Below are positions 1-11,379 of a stretch of 64,000 nt of DNA, piece after piece (position 1 is the first letter of the stretch; each line of letters begins with the position of its first letter). The DNA comes from Halichondria panicea (taxonomy: Eukaryota; Porifera; Demospongiae; Suberitida; Halichondriidae). The DNA is taken from contig NC_087387.1 of assembly GCF_963675165.1 (NCBI RefSeq), positions 2,407,501 to 2,471,500 on the forward strand, in the 5' to 3' direction. Below the pieces are notes generated by a model. That model was given only the letters and a program-made list of their open reading frames with translations, was not told the origin of the DNA and made no database searches. Position numbers and translations under genes: made by a program.

Positions 1-2201
1 GGGGATGAATTGCATTTCCAAAGCAGATTCTAACACAAGGATTGTTATAGCTCTATAATTGTCAACATAATATAAAAAATCTCTGGTTCACATACACAAA
101 AATTGTCACCTGCCAATAATTGTACTGTATAGCGCGAAATTTTCGAGGCACTTAAGTGGAATGGCCTCTAAAAGCATTTCGTTAAATAAAACTGCTTACC
201 GGAAGCCACGTCTTTAATCTTTGCACGTTATAGAATTTAATTGACGAAGGCTAAACATGAATAATTCATGAGAATTTTTTTGCTCAGTCTATAAAAAGTC
301 CAAGCAGTCTGCTGCTAAACATCTCATATACTCAGTGAGGCCATTTGGGACAAGAACACTATTTAGTTAGGCAGCCTTATAGCTATATCATAGGTACACA
401 AGCGTGAAAAAGCGCTCTGTGTACTTCTAGCTACTTAATTCACGACAATCGATTATATTTTCTTCGTTTCCAATTGGGGCATGAGATTCAGTAATGGAGG
501 TAGCTCTGAGATGTATGCATTGGACACAATAAGTTTCCCGGGATTTTGCGGGAGTTATAAAGAGATACAAGGATGGTCCCAGAGCCACTACGTAGACTTC
601 ATTGTAAAACATCACATGCATGAATCACTTCTTTCCAATCCCTCTTCTACTCATCTATGGTGTGACTCGCATGCAAATATAGATTTTCAACCCCACAAAA
701 CTTGTCCGATGGTTGTCAACCATTTTACAAGATTTATCAGCATTTTGTACATAGATACATGTATACTAGTTGAAAAAACACACAGGATGGCCGGTATTGT
801 AACACTTAAAGAGATGAATGGATAATGAATAGGGCTTGGCAAATTATGCTAGCAGAATAATAGGGAGACTTCTAGCAACTAGCATAATTGAGAATAATAG
901 GGCACTAAATTATCATAATTTGACCCTCAGAGTCTGGTAAACCTAATTTTACATCTTATAATGCTGTACTGTAAGCACTAGCCACTAGGCAGGCATGGAG
1001 GAGTATTTTCTCTTTCGGCACTAGAGGATTATATTTCACTTTCTGTAATGCTACCTCTCGGTCCTGGGCCGAAATAGAACAAAGTTGAAAAACAGAACGA
1101 GGCTACCTCAGGTAGTGCTATCAATACAAGTCAACTACAAATAAATTATTGATGTCTTTAAACTGGAATAATGGGTACACCAAACTGGAATAATAGGCTG
1201 AATTTTTGAGAATAGTCAAAAAGAATAATAGGCAAAATAAAAAGCATAATTTACCAAGGCCTAATAATGGATCAGGAAAGTGAATCTCCATTCGGCATCC
1301 ATGATCCTCAATATCTTCACATCTCGACTGACAGGATTAGTCATAGAGCATGGCATGCGAGTCAAGTAACAATTTTTGTGGGATTATTTTTGTGAGCCAC
1401 ATTTAATTAATTATTTTCAGGTGACAATTTTCGTTAGCCTCGAGACCAGGCCGTTCTGGCGTTGTCTGAAGGAACGCCTGGTCAAGTTCCAATGTAGAAC
1501 TTGTCTAACTGAGTCAGCGAGTGGTTAGGCTTGAGTATAGTTGTGAACATGATTGCAGTAACCAGAAACACAACAATACTAGCCAGCTGCACGTTACTGT
1601 AAGCATCATAATGATATTCACGGGTATTAAAGTATGGTTTCACACCTTGTTGCGGGAAATTATTGGTCCAAGAAATTCCTGGACCAATTTGCCGACTTCT
1701 ACATTGGAACTTGACCAAGCGTTCTTTCAGACAACAAACGGCCTGGTATCGAGGCTAATTTTTTGATAATTATGTGATCTACAGATATGTTCCCGTCCTC
1801 CTTCAGGGAGGGCGGGAACGCCCGTCTTGATATAGATATAGATACAGTTTAATATGATGTATACCATAAATCTAGATACCTCAGTAGATTCTATACATGA
1901 CTTGTAGTTTTACATAGATCTAGATAGCTTACATGAGTCACACTTAAAGCCATTATCTTCTGTCAAGTTCTGTGGCTAGCAATGACTGGGAGGATAAACA
2001 GGGCCGGCTGCAGAGTGCATAGCTTCCTTCACAAGGCCTCAATCAGGAAGAGCGGCCTGGGATCGAGGCTACAGAGTGCAGTGCTAGCTAAAACAAGATG
2101 GTCAGGTATTTAGATCTGGATACAGATCTATGCCTTACGATCTTTACCTATAAACTTTTGTTTATCTATGATCAAAGCCAGCAGTTAAGATCGAGGTCAA
2201 G
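1..2201. other. Gene-poor stretch with dispersed repeats
   Basis: I see no convincing exon here. The open frames are short, overlap on both strands and lack family resemblance. The stretch holds repeats seen elsewhere in the window: AATAATAGG-rich sequence at about 830-910 and 1165-1265 recurs at about 57345-57440, and a long inverted repeat occupies 1434-1758. A GCCTGGGATCGAGGCTA end at about 2055-2071 resembles the ends of that inverted repeat. The promoter of the thiolase gene that follows must lie near the right edge, but no clear core element was identified. Confidence 0.6.
1434..1758. mobile_element. Hairpin MITE with ~65-bp terminal inverted repeats
   Basis: The left end (TTAGCCTCGAGACCAGGCC...) is the inverse of the right end (...GGCCTGGTATCGAGGCTAA), and similarity continues inward for about 65 bases on each side, giving an element of about 325 bp with no coding capacity. 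Short relatives with CCTCGxxCCCAGGCCGA-type ends occur at 46564-46650 and, as one end, at about 2055-2071. This is the shape of a non-autonomous DNA transposon (MITE). No target-site duplication could be defined confidently. Confidence 0.75.
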
Positions 2202-5200
2202 ATGCTCCGACTGCCTAGCCAGTGGCTCTCTCGTTCTTTACAGGCAGCTCGCCCTATCTCCACACAACCCACTAGGAGGGCGCCAGCCGCTCCCCTGGGC
2301 CCGGGTAAAGAGAGGGTCTTTGTAGTAGGTGTCGGTATGACCAAGTTCTCCAAAGTGAGCAAGTTTAATTAAAACTATAAGGTAGATAGATCGAAGAGGG
2401 TGTTGTGAGACAGCTGCATGCTACAGGAGTACTTTAACTCTTTTCTTTTTGCATTCTATAGCACTACGGCCGGGTAACCGTCTTCTATAAATTAACAGTG
2501 CCCCTCTAACTAATAATGCACCTATCAATGTGTCGCCCCACCCCCGGGAGGGGTCGGGCTAACATGGGGGATTTGACCATACCTCAGATCAAATTCGCCC
2601 TGGTGGGGGAAGGATTTTGTGTTCAAATCCCCCAATCAACAGGGGGTTTTTGAGCCCCAAGCAGTTGCACACATCAAAACAGGTTATAAAAGCAGTCTTT
2701 AGATCTACTACGCAAAGCCAGGTCAAATCCCCCAGTATGGGGAAAAATTTCAGAGTCAAATTCCCCCGTATGTCCCGGGGGGTGCGGGTAGTGGGGCAAC
2801 ACATTAATGGGTGCATAACGCTAATACGTTAATACAGTACACGTATATATAATAAAATAATATGCTGTATGTCTAGCTAGCTAGTCTGTACAGTGAAAGT
2901 GAAGCCTGGCTGTTGTGGTTACCCTTGGAGCAAAAGCATGTCCTGCTATTACCACTTGACCTTGTAACTTACCTAGCTGTATTGTAGAGGGTGACTTGCT
3001 TGATTACCATAAACAAGTACAAGCATTTTATTCTCCGTTTTCACCAATCGATAGATATTGTGTGTGCATTTTGTCACTGTCATACAACATTTCTGGTAGC
3101 CCCTAGGTTCTGATGGCCCCACCTACACGGACATGGCCAAAGAGGCAGTATCAAATGCACTCAGTGATGCTAGACTACCGTATGAAGCAATTGAGGCAGC
3201 TGTGAGTATGAATGTGACTGTGGAACTTGGTGGTGTAATTTTTGATTAACTTTCTAAACGCTGTAGTCAGATGTAGAGACCTACATGTTACTGATGTACA
3301 TAATTATGTACAACTCTACAAATAAATATATTTATCTTCTCAGAATGTAGGCTATGTGTTTGGGAGCTCCACCAGAGGTCAGAGGTCGCTATACGAGATG
3401 GGCCTCTCTGGTATCCCTATCAGTAACTGCAACAACAACTGTTCTACTGGAAGTACGGCTCTGTTCCAGTCGAGAGGGCTGGTGGCAGGGGGGCTTGCTA
3501 GGTGTACCCTCGCTTTGGGGGTAGAGAAAATGCAGGTAACTGCTTTAAGAGCATGCATGCTAGTATATAGCATGTACTGATGTGTAAGTGTATAAGATTT
3601 CATGTGATTCTGAGAAATTTGTTGCACAAATTTTAAATCGAAAATCAGATTACAGCTAGGCCTTGGCATCAACAGTTTGTTTTCTCAACAGCTGTTTTAT
3701 ACTGTACATGTAGAAGACTACTTTAGTCCTACAGCTAACTGTAGAGTTATGGGCATGCAAACTTTCAATACTTACGTTTGCCTCACCGAAGATTTCATTT
3801 TCACAGAAAGGTGCTCTAGAAGTAGGAGCTGAAGAAAATCCCAATCCACTGGACAAGCATGTTCTGGGGATGGCTAAATGTGTGGGCGGTCCACCTGACG
3901 CTCCCATAGCCCCCTGGCTGTTTGCTCACGCTGGGAGGGAGCACTCGAAAAGGTGACTGTAACAGTTTAAGATAGTTTGTAGTACCTAATACGATATGTA
4001 CATACACTCTACATGTATGGAGGAGCAGCTTACTAAGGTCTAAAGCTTGGTACATTAATTGATTTTTAATTGTGACATATTTTTTACCTTTTAATGTATC
4101 GATCTCTTTGTGTAGATACGGGACCACCAAGACACAGTATGCCAGAGTGGCTGAGAAGAACCATCGTCACTCTGTGAATAACCCAAATGCCCAGTTCCAG
4201 GACGAGTACACTCTGGACCAGATACTCGGCTCCAAGGAGATCTGTCATCCCCTCACAGTAACTATCACTTTCCTCTGTGGCGTGCATGTTTTTTCTGAAA
4301 GCAATTAAGGTGTTTTTAGCAGAATTGCTTTGGAAGTACATGGATTACAATGTATATATATTGGATTCAATTTACTTACATAAACGTTCTGTGATGGTCC
4401 ATTATTTACGACAAAGGCTACTGACTTGCTTTTTCTCTCCAAAATTTACATGGTGTTTCTTTAGGCTGTGTGCTTCTGTATCAATTCATGTTATAGCTTG
4501 TATGGTCACTAAGTTTGTTGCACTCTCTTTACAGAAATTGCAGTGCAGTCCGACTTCCGATGGGGCAGCTGCTGTGGTGCTTGCTAACGAAGAGTTTGTG
4601 AAAGTCAACGGTCTGCAAGACAAAGGTGACAGTTACTGAGGGTGGCGGCACATTGTTGGAGCAGATGACAGGCGGCTTCAAATAATATGACCCAATAACT
4701 GTGTAGCTCTCACAAATGAGTCAGATTCTATTGACAGCACATGAAGGGTGTATGCCCAGCCTTGACCGAGTAAAGCAAGGATGTGCTCACAGCTTTGTGG
4801 GTATCATTCAGTGTACGTGGGTTTATGGTAGTAGTTCGATTGAGTGGTAGTTGGGCCAACCAGTGCTGACCAATGTCCACCGGTAAAGTATCAATCGATA
4901 GTTCGTGCATGGAAATGATTGCTATAATGTGTCCAGTATTTTTTGCGAGTTACTCACTGACCATTTTTCCACCCATACATGTAGCTGTTGAAATTCGGGG
5001 GATTTCAATGACTACTGATGTCTCTACCGTCTTTGATGACCCCATTCGTAAGTTCCTCTTAGGATACACATCAATAATTGAATCACTAGGTCACTATAGG
5101 GCATTCGACTCTGTATACTCAATCCATCCACTCATCTTCTACATACATGTATGTACCCCTTCAGAGCTGATTGGCTACGACATGGCTGTGAAGGCAGCTG

Positions 5201-8200
5201 ACGAGGCATACCAACAAGCTGGACTGACGGTTGCGGACGTAAACGTGGTGGAACTGCACGATTGCTTTTCGACCAACGAGCTCATCATGTACGAGGCACT
5301 GGTACGTGTGGAGTAGCTCTAGTTGTCATTGAATATTGGCATGCAGGTAGACTCAAAGCTGCGTGAGTATTTTGATATGGAGTTTCAAAATTGACCTTGT
5401 GAGCTATTGATTTGAAGCGTTGTATCTATTAAGTGGTATCTCTCATGTCCGAAGAAATGTGATGATTGACTTTACAGTTCTCACCCACCACACACAGGGC
5501 TTGTGTAATAAGGGAGAGGGTGGGAGTCTAGTGGACAGTGGGAACAACACGTATGGGGGGCGTTATGTGGTGAATCCCAGCGGGGGGTTGATCTCCAAGG
5601 GCCATCCACTGGGGGCCACCGGTCTGGCTCAGTGTACAGAGCTTACTTGGCAGGTGAGTAGATGCATGCAGAGATTAGTCTATTCCCTACTTTCGCCCTC
5701 TTTCTTTGAAACATTTGTTTCTAGAGAGTACGCAATTTGAAGTCGTTGGTAGAATGGCATACATACATTTATTTATACTAGAATATTTGCTGGTAAAAAC
5801 CTTAATTTGCGAATGAGCTAAATCAGCTGAAAATTTGACCCTACATGTAACTATTGTGTTCTGGCAAGGATCGTGTGTATTTACTAGTTTTGCAATTTTA
5901 TTGTTGCGAATTAATCAACCCTTGCAAGTTCGCATATGTTTGATGCTCGTAGTAATATGGTAGTTAACTTACTGTAGTCAGTACCGTATAGCAGGTATAT
6001 TTCGAAGGTATAAATTTTCGCGGAAATGCCTTTAGAAATGTTTTCACAGATTTAATTTTCGTGGAATAGCGCCTTTTTGCAGCATGAATGCATGCGTTAT
6101 TAAATTCGCGGTTATAAAAATGTTCGCGGTACATGCCTAATCTGCAAAAACCATGAACATTTATGTAATGTCTTGTAATCAATAACTTAAATAATTAGAA
6201 CTCTGATAGATATAAAACGTGCACAAATATTTATACAAAAACAGAACAGTAAGAATGTTCCAGAATAAGAAGTTACTAGATTAAACTAGTACAAGACTAA
6301 GTATTTACTACTAACATCTAGAAGGTTCTACAAGTATTAATATCCTGTTTACAAGTCCAAGGTTCTGGTGATTTCCTAAACCACATTACCAGATTACCAC
6401 ATTCCTCCCCCTTTAAGTAGGAGGGTACATTAAGCGTTCGACTGGGTGGCGATCTCGTCTTGGGTAGGTCTTTCGCTGAGGTGGTGAATTGCGAGGTGAT
6501 TCGATCGATGATTCACTTCCAGTCATTTCAGCTCTACTTGTGAAATACTCGAATGGGTTTTCTTCTTCTGTGTCTGCAAACTGACGGTCACGCATCTGAT
6601 CGATGTGTCTGACAACAACGTTCCCATTCGACAGCTTAACTTTATACATAGTCGGTCCAAGTATACTTGCAATCACCCCTGACATCCATTTCTTCGATGA
6701 GAGATAGTCTCTCACAGTGACAGTTTGTCCCAATGTGAATGACCTCAATTTGGAGTGCTGGTCATGGTATTTCTTCTGTTCAAGTTGCTTGTCCTGCACA
6801 GTGGTTGCTACATCCGGTTTGAGCAGATCGAGTTTGGTACGGAATTTCCTTTGTAAAAAGAGTTCACTTGGTGAACGACCAGTAGTTGCATGCGGAGTTG
6901 CTCGATACCTTCCCAAAAATGTACTGAGTCTAGTGATTAGAGTGTGTCCATCATTTTCACTAGCTCGCATGGCATTCTTAAATGTCTGCACAAATCTCTC
7001 GGCCAAACCATTTGTTGATGGGTGATAAGGCGCACTCCTTATGTGCTTGATACCTTGCTGTTTCATTGCTGTTTCGAATTCCTGTGAGGTAAACTGAGGG
7101 CCATTGTCTGAGACAAGTTGTTCGGGTAGACCATATCTTGAAAAGAATGTAAAGAGAGCTTCAATGGTCTTTTCAGCGGTAGTGCTTGACATTATGCCAC
7201 TTTGAGTGTGCGTCCACGATTATTAAGAACATCTTTCTTTGAAAGGGTCCAGCAAAGTCAATGTGGATTCGTTTTAGTGGTGCCGTAGGCCATTGCCATA
7301 TGTGCAAAGGTGCTGAGGGGGGATTTGGTTTGTGTTCCTGACACGGTTTACAGGACTTAGATTGACTTTCAATGTCTTGATCTATTCCTTTCCACCACAT
7401 ATAACTTCTGGCGAGGGCCTTCATTCTCTGAATTCCTGAATGGCCTTCATGCAGAGTTTTGAGCACTTGTGCTTGGAGAGATTTTGGAACGATTACTCTG
7501 ATTCCCCATAGTAGGCAGTCAGCCTCAATAGATATTTCATCTTTTTTAGAGTAGTAGTGTTTGAGCTCGTCTGGGACTTGAGTTGGCCATCCATCTCTTG
7601 TGTATCTTAGCACTTTGCTGAGAATTGGGTCCAACTTTGTGGCTTGTTGAACATCCTTGGAGGTTACTGGCAAAGACAGAATTTGAGAAATGTTGAAAAT
7701 ACGCACTCCTTCTCCTCCCACATCAGAATCCTGCATCACTGGTAAGGGTAGCCTGGAGAGACCGTCCGCATTGCTGTGAGATTCTGTTGGTTTATACTGT
7801 ATCTCGTAGTTGTATGCCGAGAGCAAGAGTGCCCATCTCTGTAGTCGTGCAGCGGCCAATGTGGGAATTCCTTTCTTGGCTCCGAAAATCGCAGTGAGTG
7901 GCTTGTGGTCAGTTATCAGGGTGAATTTCCTGCCATAGAGATATTGGTGAAATTTCTTGACACCGAATATAAGTGAAAGAGCTTCTTTTTCAAGTTGAGA
8001 GTAATTCTTTTCACTTGGTGTGAGAGTGCGTGAAGCAAATGAAATTGGCTTCTCACTTCCATCTGGGAGAAGGTGTGAGATGACTGCTCCTATACCGTAG
8101 GCTGAAGCATCTGCTGCCATTCAAAGGGGTAGCTCAGGATTGTAATGGGTGAGGACATCCGCTGAAACCAATTGATCCTTGGCGTCTTGAAATGCTCGCG

Positions 8201-11200
8201 AACAGGTCTCAGTCCATTCCCACCTCCTGTTAGCTTGCTGTAGCTGATTTAGTGGATGGAGCAGACTTGCCAGGTTGCATATGAATTTCCCATAGTAGTT
8301 GATTAGTCCTAGAAATGAACGTAATTCCTGGGTATTTGTTGGTTGAGGAGCATTGACTATTGCGTCGACCTTGTGTGAGAGTGCTCGAATGCCTTCCCTG
8401 TCAATCTGATGACCTAGATACTCCACAGAATTTGTCATAAACTTGCACTTGTCCTTCTTCAACCGAAAACCATGTTTTTCGAGTCTGGATAGCACTTCAT
8501 TGAGGTTGTTCAGGTGGTCGTCCTCGCTATTGCCCGTCACCAGAATGTCATCAATGTAGCAAACAACATTAGGTACCCCTTGCAGAATAGTGTCCATAAG
8601 CCGTTGGAATATGGCTGGAGCAGAAGCAATGCCAAAAGGTAGACGTGTGTACTGATACAGGCCTTGATGCGTATTGATTGTGACATATTTTCTGGAGGAC
8701 TCATCAAGTTGGAGTTGTAGGTAGGCTTGACGAAGATCCAGCTTAGTGAACTTGTGTCCATTTGCTAGAGTGGCGAACAAATCTTCAGGTTTGGGTAGTG
8801 GATATTGATCCACAGTGAGAACTTGATTTATGGTGACTTTATAATCTCCACATAACCGAATCTTTCCTTCAGGTTTTGGTACTGTCACAATAGGTGTAGC
8901 CCAATCACTAGAGTCAACTTTTTTAATGACTCCGTGCTTCTCAAGTCGATCTAATTCCTGTCCAACAGCATCCTTGAGAGCAAACGGCATTGGTCGGGGC
9001 TTAAAGAATTTTGGTGTCGCCTCTGCTTGCACATGGAGAGTAGCTTGCTGTGGTTGGATGGTTCCCAGTTCATCTTTGAATAAAGTGTCATGTCGATCCA
9101 GTAGTTCCTTGAGACCGAGTGAAGGATTTCTGACAGTGGCAATGCGCTGCCAGTTAAGTCGAATGTATTTCAACCAGTTTCTTCCAAAGAGATTAGGGCC
9201 ATTTCCGGTAACTACAATCAGTGGTAGTTGTGCACTCTGTTTTTCGTAGGTCACGTTTACATTGAGCTGTCCAACAATCTTGAGTGGTTCATCAGTGTAG
9301 GTCTTGAGAATGAGAGTACTTTTCTTGGGTTTTAGCTTTGGAAGAATAGCTTTTCGAGTAACCTCTGAAATTATAGAGACGGCAGCTCCTGTATCAACTT
9401 CCATTGACAATGTTTTCCCTTCAATCTCCACTGAAACTTCAATAGGTGAAGTAGCAGCTGGTGTCGTGAGCTTCAAGTTGTAAAATTCTTCCGATTCTGA
9501 GTCGGTTTTTGTTGTCTCGTTAGTTTGAACAGTATTCGTGTGCTGGCTTCTGGCTGGCTGGTTCAATCCAGTTGGCTTGGGTTTGGAGTTCTTGGCTTGT
9601 TTGGATCTGCAAGCTGGAGCAATATGTCCTCGCTTCCCACACGCATGGCAAGTAGCGTCCTTGAATTTACAATCCCTGGCCGTGTGGTTGGATTTTCCAC
9701 ATCTGGAACAGGTGGTTGGTAGTTGAGCCATCCGCTGTTTTGGTCGAAAGTGTAGCTTCTTGATGCCATGCTCATGACTATTGACAAAAAGAGCATTCTT
9801 TGCTGCAGCTTCCATTGCCAAAGCTTGTTCAATAGCTTGAGTTAGAGTGAGGTCTCTCTCTGAGAGCAGTCGTCGACGAATTGAATCATCTCGTATGCCA
9901 CAGACAAAACGATCTCGGAGAGCTTCATCGAGGTAAGCAGCAAATGCACAGTGTGTGGCAAGATTTCGGAGAGCAGCTTCATAGTCTGCGATAGATTCCC
10001 CTGCGGCTTGGTCGCGTTTGTGAAAGTGATATCTTTCGACAATAACAGTCCTTTTTGGTTCAAAATGTAACTTCAGCCGATCAAAAATTTGCCTCAGTGT
10101 TTTGTCTTTGGGTGACGTTGGTGCGAATAGATCTCGGAGAGTAGAGTAGACAGTGGGTCCTACAACGCTCAGAAAAGTGGCTACTTTCTTGTCTTGTGCC
10201 ACAGAGTTTGCGGAGAAATAAAGTTCCACTCGCTCGAGGTATGCAGTAATCGATTCTGCAGATGCGTTAAATTCATTGAGAGTTCCGAATTGAGCCGTTG
10301 CCATCTTCTGTGACTTTGGGATCCACAATCCTCGTCGCCAATTGTAATGTCTTGTAATCAATAACTTAAATAATTAGAACTCTGATAGATATAAAACGTG
10401 CACAAATATTTATACAAAAACAGAACAGTAAGAATGTTCCAGAATAAGAAGTTACTAGATTAAACTAGTACAAGACTAAGTATTTACTACTAACATCTAG
10501 AAGGTTCTACAAGTATTAATATCCTGTTTACAAGTCCAAGGTTCTGGTGATTTCCTAAACCACATTACCAGATTACCACAATTTATACCCTCGAAATATA
10601 TATACCCACTGTACGGTATGTGACAGGACCTAGGAAAACAACCCGATTGAGAATTGGGGGACGATCGAACTAATCATTATCATCATTCACGAGCTCTTCC
10701 AATACAGTAGACTCTCGCTATTCTGGCTCTCTGAAGTGCGGCCACCTCGATATACCGGCCATTTGGCTTGGCACGGAATGCTAGCTATTATGTTTACTGC
10801 ACAAAACTCACCCTGAAGTACGGCCACTTGCTATTCCGTTTACCGGCCAGTGCTGGCTGTCCCAAACTAGGTTTCAATGTAATTTTATACGTATATTACG
10901 GCCGGATATGACGTTTGGGTGTGGTTTAGCAAATAAAATTGGATTACACTTAAATAGAGAACAGAATGATTCATTATCCTACATTTATCCTCGAGACAAG
11001 AACCGCAAAAGTAGTCATTAGATTCGAGGTAAGATTAGATTCGAGGTAAGGTCGTTTTTAAGCCGCGGCTATTTCCTGAGCTGCAGCCACCTCGCTATTC
11101 CGGCCAAGCTGCATGGTCCCAAGGGTGACCGGATTAACGAGAGTCTACTGTACTACATAATTTATTTATCACAATAATTATCCATGAGCTTCATCAAAGA

Positions 11201-11379
11201 ATTACGTTTACACTAGCCAGAATTTCTTCCTGTGTGAATGACAGTGTCTGTGTTTTTCTCTCCTACAGTTACGAGGTGAGGCAGACAAGAGGCAAGTAAG
11301 TGGAGCAAGTGTGGGATTGCAGCACAACCTGGGACTCGGAGGAGCAGCTGTAGTGACTCTTTACACTAAATACCAGTGA
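2202..11379 (+). CDS. SCP2: SCPx-type thiolase (3-ketoacyl-CoA thiolase), mitochondrial-like N-terminus
   Basis: Ten exons: 2202-2354, 3100-3201, 3344-3535, 3807-3952, 4116-4257, 4535-4625, 4985-5047, 5165-5301, 5498-5653, 11269-11379; 430 residues. The family cleaves 3-oxoacyl-CoAs, including branched-chain and bile-acid-type substrates, releasing acetyl- or propionyl-CoA. The nucleophile is Cys118 in [11 protein letters not shown]; His328 ([10 protein letters not shown]) and His378 (GHPLGATG) complete the active site. The protein ends just after the thiolase fold (GGAAVVTLY), so the SCP2 lipid-transfer domain and its peroxisomal C-terminal signal are absent. The first ~28 residues ([14 protein letters not shown]...) are Arg/Ser-rich with no acidic residue, like a mitochondrial presequence. 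The start is the first in-frame ATG before the conserved [13 protein letters not shown] retrotransposon occupies the last intron but leaves both flanking exons intact. Confidence 0.9.
2512..2818. mobile_element. G/C-tract hairpin MITE, copy 1
   Basis: Lies in intron 1 of the thiolase gene. Left end TAATGCACCTATCAATG followed by GCCCCACCCCCGGGAGG is mirrored at the right by GGGTAGTGGGGCAACACATTAATGGGTGCATAA. The interior carries several internal inverted runs of the type CAAATCCCCC / GGGGGATTTGA. A second member of the family with the same terminal motif lies at 25036-25338. Non-coding, about 307 bp. Confidence 0.7.
6164..6401 (-). repeat. 3' LTR of the gypsy element
   Basis: 238 bp, identical by eye to 10343-10580. 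On the minus strand it begins TGTGGTAATC and ends GACATTACA. The target duplication ATTTA lies at 6159-6163. Confidence 0.95.
6402..6417 (-). other. Polypurine tract of the gypsy element
   Basis: Read on the minus strand this is CTTAAAGGGGGAGGAA directly abutting the TG of the 3' LTR, the expected place and composition for the plus-strand primer of an LTR retroelement. Confidence 0.85.
6413..7192 (-). pseudogene. gypsy pol fragment: integrase core and C-terminus
   Basis: 259-residue frame holding the second and third integrase catalytic residues (Asp in VSDNGPQF, Glu in NGLAERFVQ) and a [13 protein letters not shown]-terminal module. It is out of frame with the upstream piece (7173-8120), so it cannot be made as part of the polyprotein without a frameshift. 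Its first Met is only the first ATG after the break, not a natural start. The frame ends just before the polypurine tract. Confidence 0.85.
7173..8120 (-). pseudogene. gypsy pol fragment: RNase H and N-terminal integrase
   Basis: 315-residue frame in register with the gag-RT frame but separated from it by a TGA at 8121-8123. It begins in the RNase H region ([16 protein letters not shown]), continues through the integrase zinc-binding segment (HEGHSGIQ ... CKPCQEH) and reaches the first integrase aspartate (HIDFAGPF). It is cut off at about 7190, where the register changes and some residues appear missing. Both breaks are inactivating unless suppressed. Confidence 0.85.
8121..10304 (-). CDS. 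gypsy gag - protease - reverse transcriptase frame
   Basis: One frame of 727 residues from the ATG at 10304. An upstream ATG at 10361 lies inside the LTR, so the later one is preferred. N-terminal Gag is followed by two CCHC zinc knuckles ([14 protein letters not shown] and [14 protein letters not shown]), the aspartic protease motif VDTGAAVS, and reverse transcriptase with the YIDDILV active site. Gag and pol share one frame with no programmed shift. A TGA at the end of the RT/RNase H connection stops it. The product would reverse transcribe and package element RNA, but it lacks RNase H and integrase. Confidence 0.9.
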   Translation of the reverse strand: MATAQFGTLNEFNASAESITAYLERVELYFSANSVAQDKKVATFLSVVGPTVYSTLRDLFAPTSPKDKTLRQIFDRLKLHFEPKRTVIVERYHFHKRDQAAGESIADYEAALRNLATHCAFAAYLDEALRDRFVCGIRDDSIRRRLLSERDLTLTQAIEQALAMEAAAKNALFVNSHEHGIKKLHFRPKQRMAQLPTTCSRCGKSNHTARDCKFKDATCHACGKRGHIAPACRSKQAKNSKPKPTGLNQPARSQHTNTVQTNETTKTDSESEEFYNLKLTTPAATSPIEVSVEIEGKTLSMEVDTGAAVSIISEVTRKAILPKLKPKKSTLILKTYTDEPLKIVGQLNVNVTYEKQSAQLPLIVVTGNGPNLFGRNWLKYIRLNWQRIATVRNPSLGLKELLDRHDTLFKDELGTIQPQQATLHVQAEATPKFFKPRPMPFALKDAVGQELDRLEKHGVIKKVDSSDWATPIVTVPKPEGKIRLCGDYKVTINQVLTVDQYPLPKPEDLFATLANGHKFTKLDLRQAYLQLQLDESSRKYVTINTHQGLYQYTRLPFGIASAPAIFQRLMDTILQGVPNVVCYIDDILVTGNSEDDHLNNLNEVLSRLEKHGFRLKKDKCKFMTNSVEYLGHQIDREGIRALSHKVDAIVNAPQPTNTQELRSFLGLINYYGKFICNLASLLHPLNQLQQANRRWEWTETCSRAFQDAKDQLVSADVLTHYNPELPL
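10328..10342 (-). other. Primer-binding site of the gypsy element
   Basis: On the minus strand, AT then TGGCGACGAGGAT follows the 5' LTR directly, in the usual place for a tRNA 3'-end complement beginning TGG. The priming tRNA should end in TCGTCGCCA; I do not assign its amino acid. Confidence 0.75.
10343..10580 (-). repeat. 5' LTR of the gypsy element
   Basis: 238 bp, identical by eye to 6164-6401. Flanked outside by the target duplication ATTTA (10581-10585). Confidence 0.95.
10705..11150. mobile_element. pogo/Tigger-like MITE, copy 1
   Basis: 446 bp with ends CAGTAGACTCTCGCTATTC... and ...AACGAGAGTCTACTG, flanked by TA on both sides, the target of the Tc1/mariner/pogo superfamily. The interior repeats motifs such as GTACGGCCAC and CTATTCCGGCC. 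Two further copies lie at 14684-15102 and 18930-19505. It sits in the last thiolase intron, between the gypsy element and the final exon. No transposase is encoded. Confidence 0.85.

Larger units (their letters stand above)
6164..10580 (-). mobile_element. Ty3/gypsy LTR retrotransposon, nearly intact, in the last thiolase intron
   Basis: The element is 4,417 bp: 238-bp LTRs at each end (TG...CA), a primer-binding site after the 5' LTR, a gag-pol reading frame and a polypurine tract before the 3' LTR. It is flanked by a 5-bp duplication ATTTA (6159-6163 and 10581-10585). The domain order protease, reverse transcriptase, RNase H, integrase is that of Ty3/gypsy. The integrase ends in a GPTMYKV module and no chromodomain is seen. 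It runs antisense to the host gene. Because the two LTRs read identically by eye, the insertion should be recent, yet pol is broken at two places. Confidence 0.95.
5990..10612. repeat. Older dispersed repeat split by the gypsy insertion
   Basis: Sequence at 5998-6163 (AATTTTCGCGG, TTTTTGCAGCATGAATG, TTCGCGGTACATGC, then AAACCATGAACATTTA) continues after the retrotransposon as ATTTATACCCTCGAAATA at 10581. An uninterrupted relative is present at about 48395-48530, where CGCAAATTTATACCCT reads straight through the point of insertion. The retrotransposon therefore landed inside an older dispersed repeat, and the window itself supplies an empty-site comparison. Confidence 0.7.

Noticed and set aside
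481..825. 114-codon open frame on the plus strand
   Set aside because: Mixed composition, no domain or splice support, overlapped by an open frame on the other strand; likely chance.
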